Shown here one piece after another: positions 62,260-64,000 of a DNA stretch of 64,000 bases. Source of the stretch: an uncultured Nioella sp. (GTDB lineage: Bacteria > Pseudomonadota > Alphaproteobacteria > Rhodobacterales > Rhodobacteraceae). Position numbers and translations under genes: made by a program. Position 1 is the first letter of the stretch; each line of letters starts with the position of its first letter. The notes under the pieces were generated by a model. The model was not told the origin of the DNA. It worked only from the letters and a program-made list of their open reading frames with translations, and did no database searches. The DNA lies in contig CANMJH010000001.1 in NCBI GenBank assembly GCA_947498125.1, positions 930,001 through 994,000 on the forward strand, read 5' to 3'.

Positions 62260-63034
62260 TGGCAGCACCTCCTTCGAGAACGGGGCGAATCTCGGCCAGA
62301 ATGGCGCGCGCTTCGGCGGCTTCGGACGCGCGTTCTGCGCGCAGGCTTTCCAATTCGGCGGCCAGCGCGGATGACACAAGATCGCCGTCCACATCTGCGC
62401 CGTCGATCGACTCGCGCAATTCTTCGATGGTTTCTCGCAAGACCCGATTGCTGTCGCGAAGCCGCGCCAGTTCACTACTGACACCCGGCGCACCGCTGTC
62501 AATCTTGGCCTGCGCCTGATCGAGCTTTCCAAGCGCTTCGTCCAATTGTTCGCGCGCTTCATTGCGCTCTTCTCGTGCGGCGCTGCGTTCGGTGCGCACC
62601 CGCGCCAAGCGGCGACGCAGCACATCTTCCACTTCCCGGCGGCGTTCAAGGTCTTGTTGAACCTCTTCGGGTAATTCTTCCGAGCCAGCCCCGGCTGCGC
62701 GTGCCTCTTCCAGATCTTTTTCAAGACCCGAGATTTTCCGCCCCGCCTCATCGGCATCGGCTTGGCGCGCCGCCTCAAGCGCACGCATGCGTTCATTCAG
62801 ATCAGCATGCGCTGTTTGTTCTGCTGAAAGCGTCGCCTGAGCTTCGGCAAGGGCATTGCCCAATTCTTCGATCCGCGCGCTAGCTGCCTCAGCGGCGCGC
62901 ACGGTGTCTTCATCATCGGTTGGCTCAGACGCAGATTTGCCCCGCGCGGCCATGCCAGCCGAAATACGATCAAGCGCTGCTGTAATCCGTTCCTCAAGCG
63001 CCGCGATCTGATCCAGATCCGTCTTGTCGCTCAT
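62252..63034 (-). CDS. Coiled-coil protein upstream of zapA
   Basis: The 260-residue protein is almost wholly alpha-helical: residues about 5-120 and 130-255 are rich in Glu, Arg, Ala and Leu with heptad patterns (LEKDLEEARAAG, DVLRRRLARVRTERSAARE and LARLRDSNRVLRETIEELRE). No signal peptide. Its tight coupling with zapA suggests a division-related partner (inference). ATG 63034 starts MSDKTDLDQIAALEERI; the longer open frame is not favoured. Confidence 0.8.
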   Translation of the reverse strand: MSDKTDLDQIAALEERITAALDRISAGMAARGKSASEPTDDEDTVRAAEAASARIEELGNALAEAQATLSAEQTAHADLNERMRALEAARQADADEAGRKISGLEKDLEEARAAGAGSEELPEEVQQDLERRREVEDVLRRRLARVRTERSAAREERNEAREQLDEALGKLDQAQAKIDSGAPGVSSELARLRDSNRVLRETIEELRESIDGADVDGDLVSSALAAELESLRAERASEAAEARAILAEIRPVLEGGAANA

Positions 63035-63362
63035 TGTTTTGCTCTGCCTCTCGCTTGCTGTTCCTGCGGCATATTTTGCAATCCGCAGTGTTCCACCTTT
63101 TTTGGCGATGGCGTGAACCATTAAAAGGGGTGCCTGCCCCTGACCTTTGGGTTTTGCCGTTGCCAATCCCTGTCGCCAGCGAATCCCATCACGGGCCAAT
63201 TTGCAACCGCTACTGAACAAATTTCGAGCGCTTAGGCGGGAAAACACGCGAATTCAGCTGTCTGTCATGCATTCTCTCTTCCGCAGGCGCTTGAACTCGG
63301 GCGCTCCTCTGATATCACCCGGATCGACGCCATAAGGACCTTAACCAGGAAGGATACCCGAT
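63035..63362. other. Divergent promoter region between the coiled-coil gene and tkt
   Basis: About 330 bp between divergent genes. Small open frames are without ribosome sites. No clear operator or hairpin was recognised. It should hold the promoters of both genes. Confidence 0.45.
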
Positions 63363-64000
63363 TTGGACCTCAAAGCCCTAGCCGCCCAGAACCCAGACCA
63401 CTGGGCGCGTGCCGCCTGCATCCGTACATTGACGCTGGATGCCGTCGCCGCCGCCAATTCCGGACATTCCGGCATGCCGATGGGCATGGCCGATGTCGCG
63501 ACGGTTCTGTTTGAAAAACACTTGAAATTTGACGCCTCCGCGCCAAATTGGCCTGACCGTGACCGCTTTATTCTGAGCGCGGGCCATGGCTCGATGCTGA
63601 TTTATTCGCTTTTGCACCTGACCGGGTATGAAGCGATGACACTCGACCAGATCAAAAATTTCCGCCAATTGGGCGCGATCACCGCAGGCCACCCTGAATA
63701 TGGTCATGTGCCGGGTGTCGAAACCACCACTGGCCCTCTTGGTCAGGGCATTGCCAACTCGGTCGGGTTTGCAATGGCCGAAGAAGCCTTGCGGGCGCGT
63801 TGGGGCAAGAAGGTCGTCGACCACTTTACTTATTGTATCGCTGGCGATGGCTGCCTGATGGAAGGCATCAGCCAGGAAGCGATTACACTGGCGGGGCGTC
63901 AGCAGCTGTCAAAGCTGATCGTGTTTTGGGACAATAATGGCATTACGATTGACGGGACCGTCGACATTTCTGACCGCACCGACCAACCGGCGCGCTTTGC
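63363..64000 (+). CDS. tkt: Transketolase (N-terminal part)
   Basis: Runs off the window. Transketolase moves two-carbon units in the pentose phosphate and Calvin cycles, with thiamine diphosphate. The start is TTG 63363 with AAGGA 8 bp upstream (GGAAGGATACCCGAT); no in-frame ATG fits the family N terminus. Visible motifs: [53 protein letters not shown], and the ThDP motif AGDGCLMEG. 212 residues are visible. Confidence 0.94.
   Translation, partial: MDLKALAAQNPDHWARAACIRTLTLDAVAAANSGHSGMPMGMADVATVLFEKHLKFDASAPNWPDRDRFILSAGHGSMLIYSLLHLTGYEAMTLDQIKNFRQLGAITAGHPEYGHVPGVETTTGPLGQGIANSVGFAMAEEALRARWGKKVVDHFTYCIAGDGCLMEGISQEAITLAGRQQLSKLIVFWDNNGITIDGTVDISDRTDQPARF

Overview
The window reads as a chromosomal stretch of an alphaproteobacterium of the Rhodobacteraceae (Roseobacter-like). 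The basis is gene content and order: the pdxA-rsmA overlap, a DUF4167 protein beside prmC-prfA, a CsgH-type curli protein, a TTG-started tkt divergent from a coiled-coil protein and zapA, a solute-transport-rich accessory block, and dense operons with ATGA overlaps. No transposase, integrase, CRISPR array or rRNA was seen.

Layout. 0-7 kb is housekeeping: the end of pdxA, rsmA, a DUF4167 protein, prmC-prfA, and the 5-oxoprolinase operon pxpB-pxpC-pxpA, followed by tRNA-Thr(UGU). 7.5-9.2 kb holds a membrane-anchored AraC-type regulator and a small secreted protein of unknown function. 9.7-40.7 kb is a block for uptake and breakdown of sugars or sugar acids with four transport systems. These are (I) an ABC system with an unusual double permease plus a lactonase; (II) a TRAP transporter with a LarA-like racemase/epimerase, divergent from gntR-larC-larE-larB, the makers of the nickel-pincer cofactor; (III) a 12-gene operon with an SMP-30 lactonase, an ABC transporter, dehydrogenases, a VOC protein, an RraA-like protein, dgoK, dgoA and a cupin; and (IV) a second-regulator/ABC unit with a mutarotase-like protein and a uronate-dehydrogenase-like enzyme. 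A MATE exporter follows.

42.4-44.4 kb is a curli locus: two curlin subunits around a CsgH-like protein, with two promoter regions that share a 19-bp motif. tRNA-Leu(CAA) follows. 44.8-64 kb is mostly core: pyrC-pyrE, dnaB, a FosA-like enzyme, alr, mlaE-mlaF, a PqiA-like protein, radA, cvpA, a winged-helix/hydrolase fusion, purF, a DUF1284 protein, an SDR, zapA with a coiled-coil partner, and the start of tkt.

How the parts may work together. A 16-bp palindrome, ATCTGGTATATCAGAT or a close variant, occurs at four divergent or upstream regions in the sugar block, next to two paralogous FCD-type GntR regulators. This suggests one regulon joining four transporters, lactonases, dehydrogenases, the 2-keto-3-deoxy-galactonate kinase/aldolase pair and a nickel-pincer enzyme with its own cofactor genes. 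The likely theme is a hydroxy-acid or aldonate whose stereochemistry is changed by the LarA-like enzyme. The substrate cannot be told from sequence alone.
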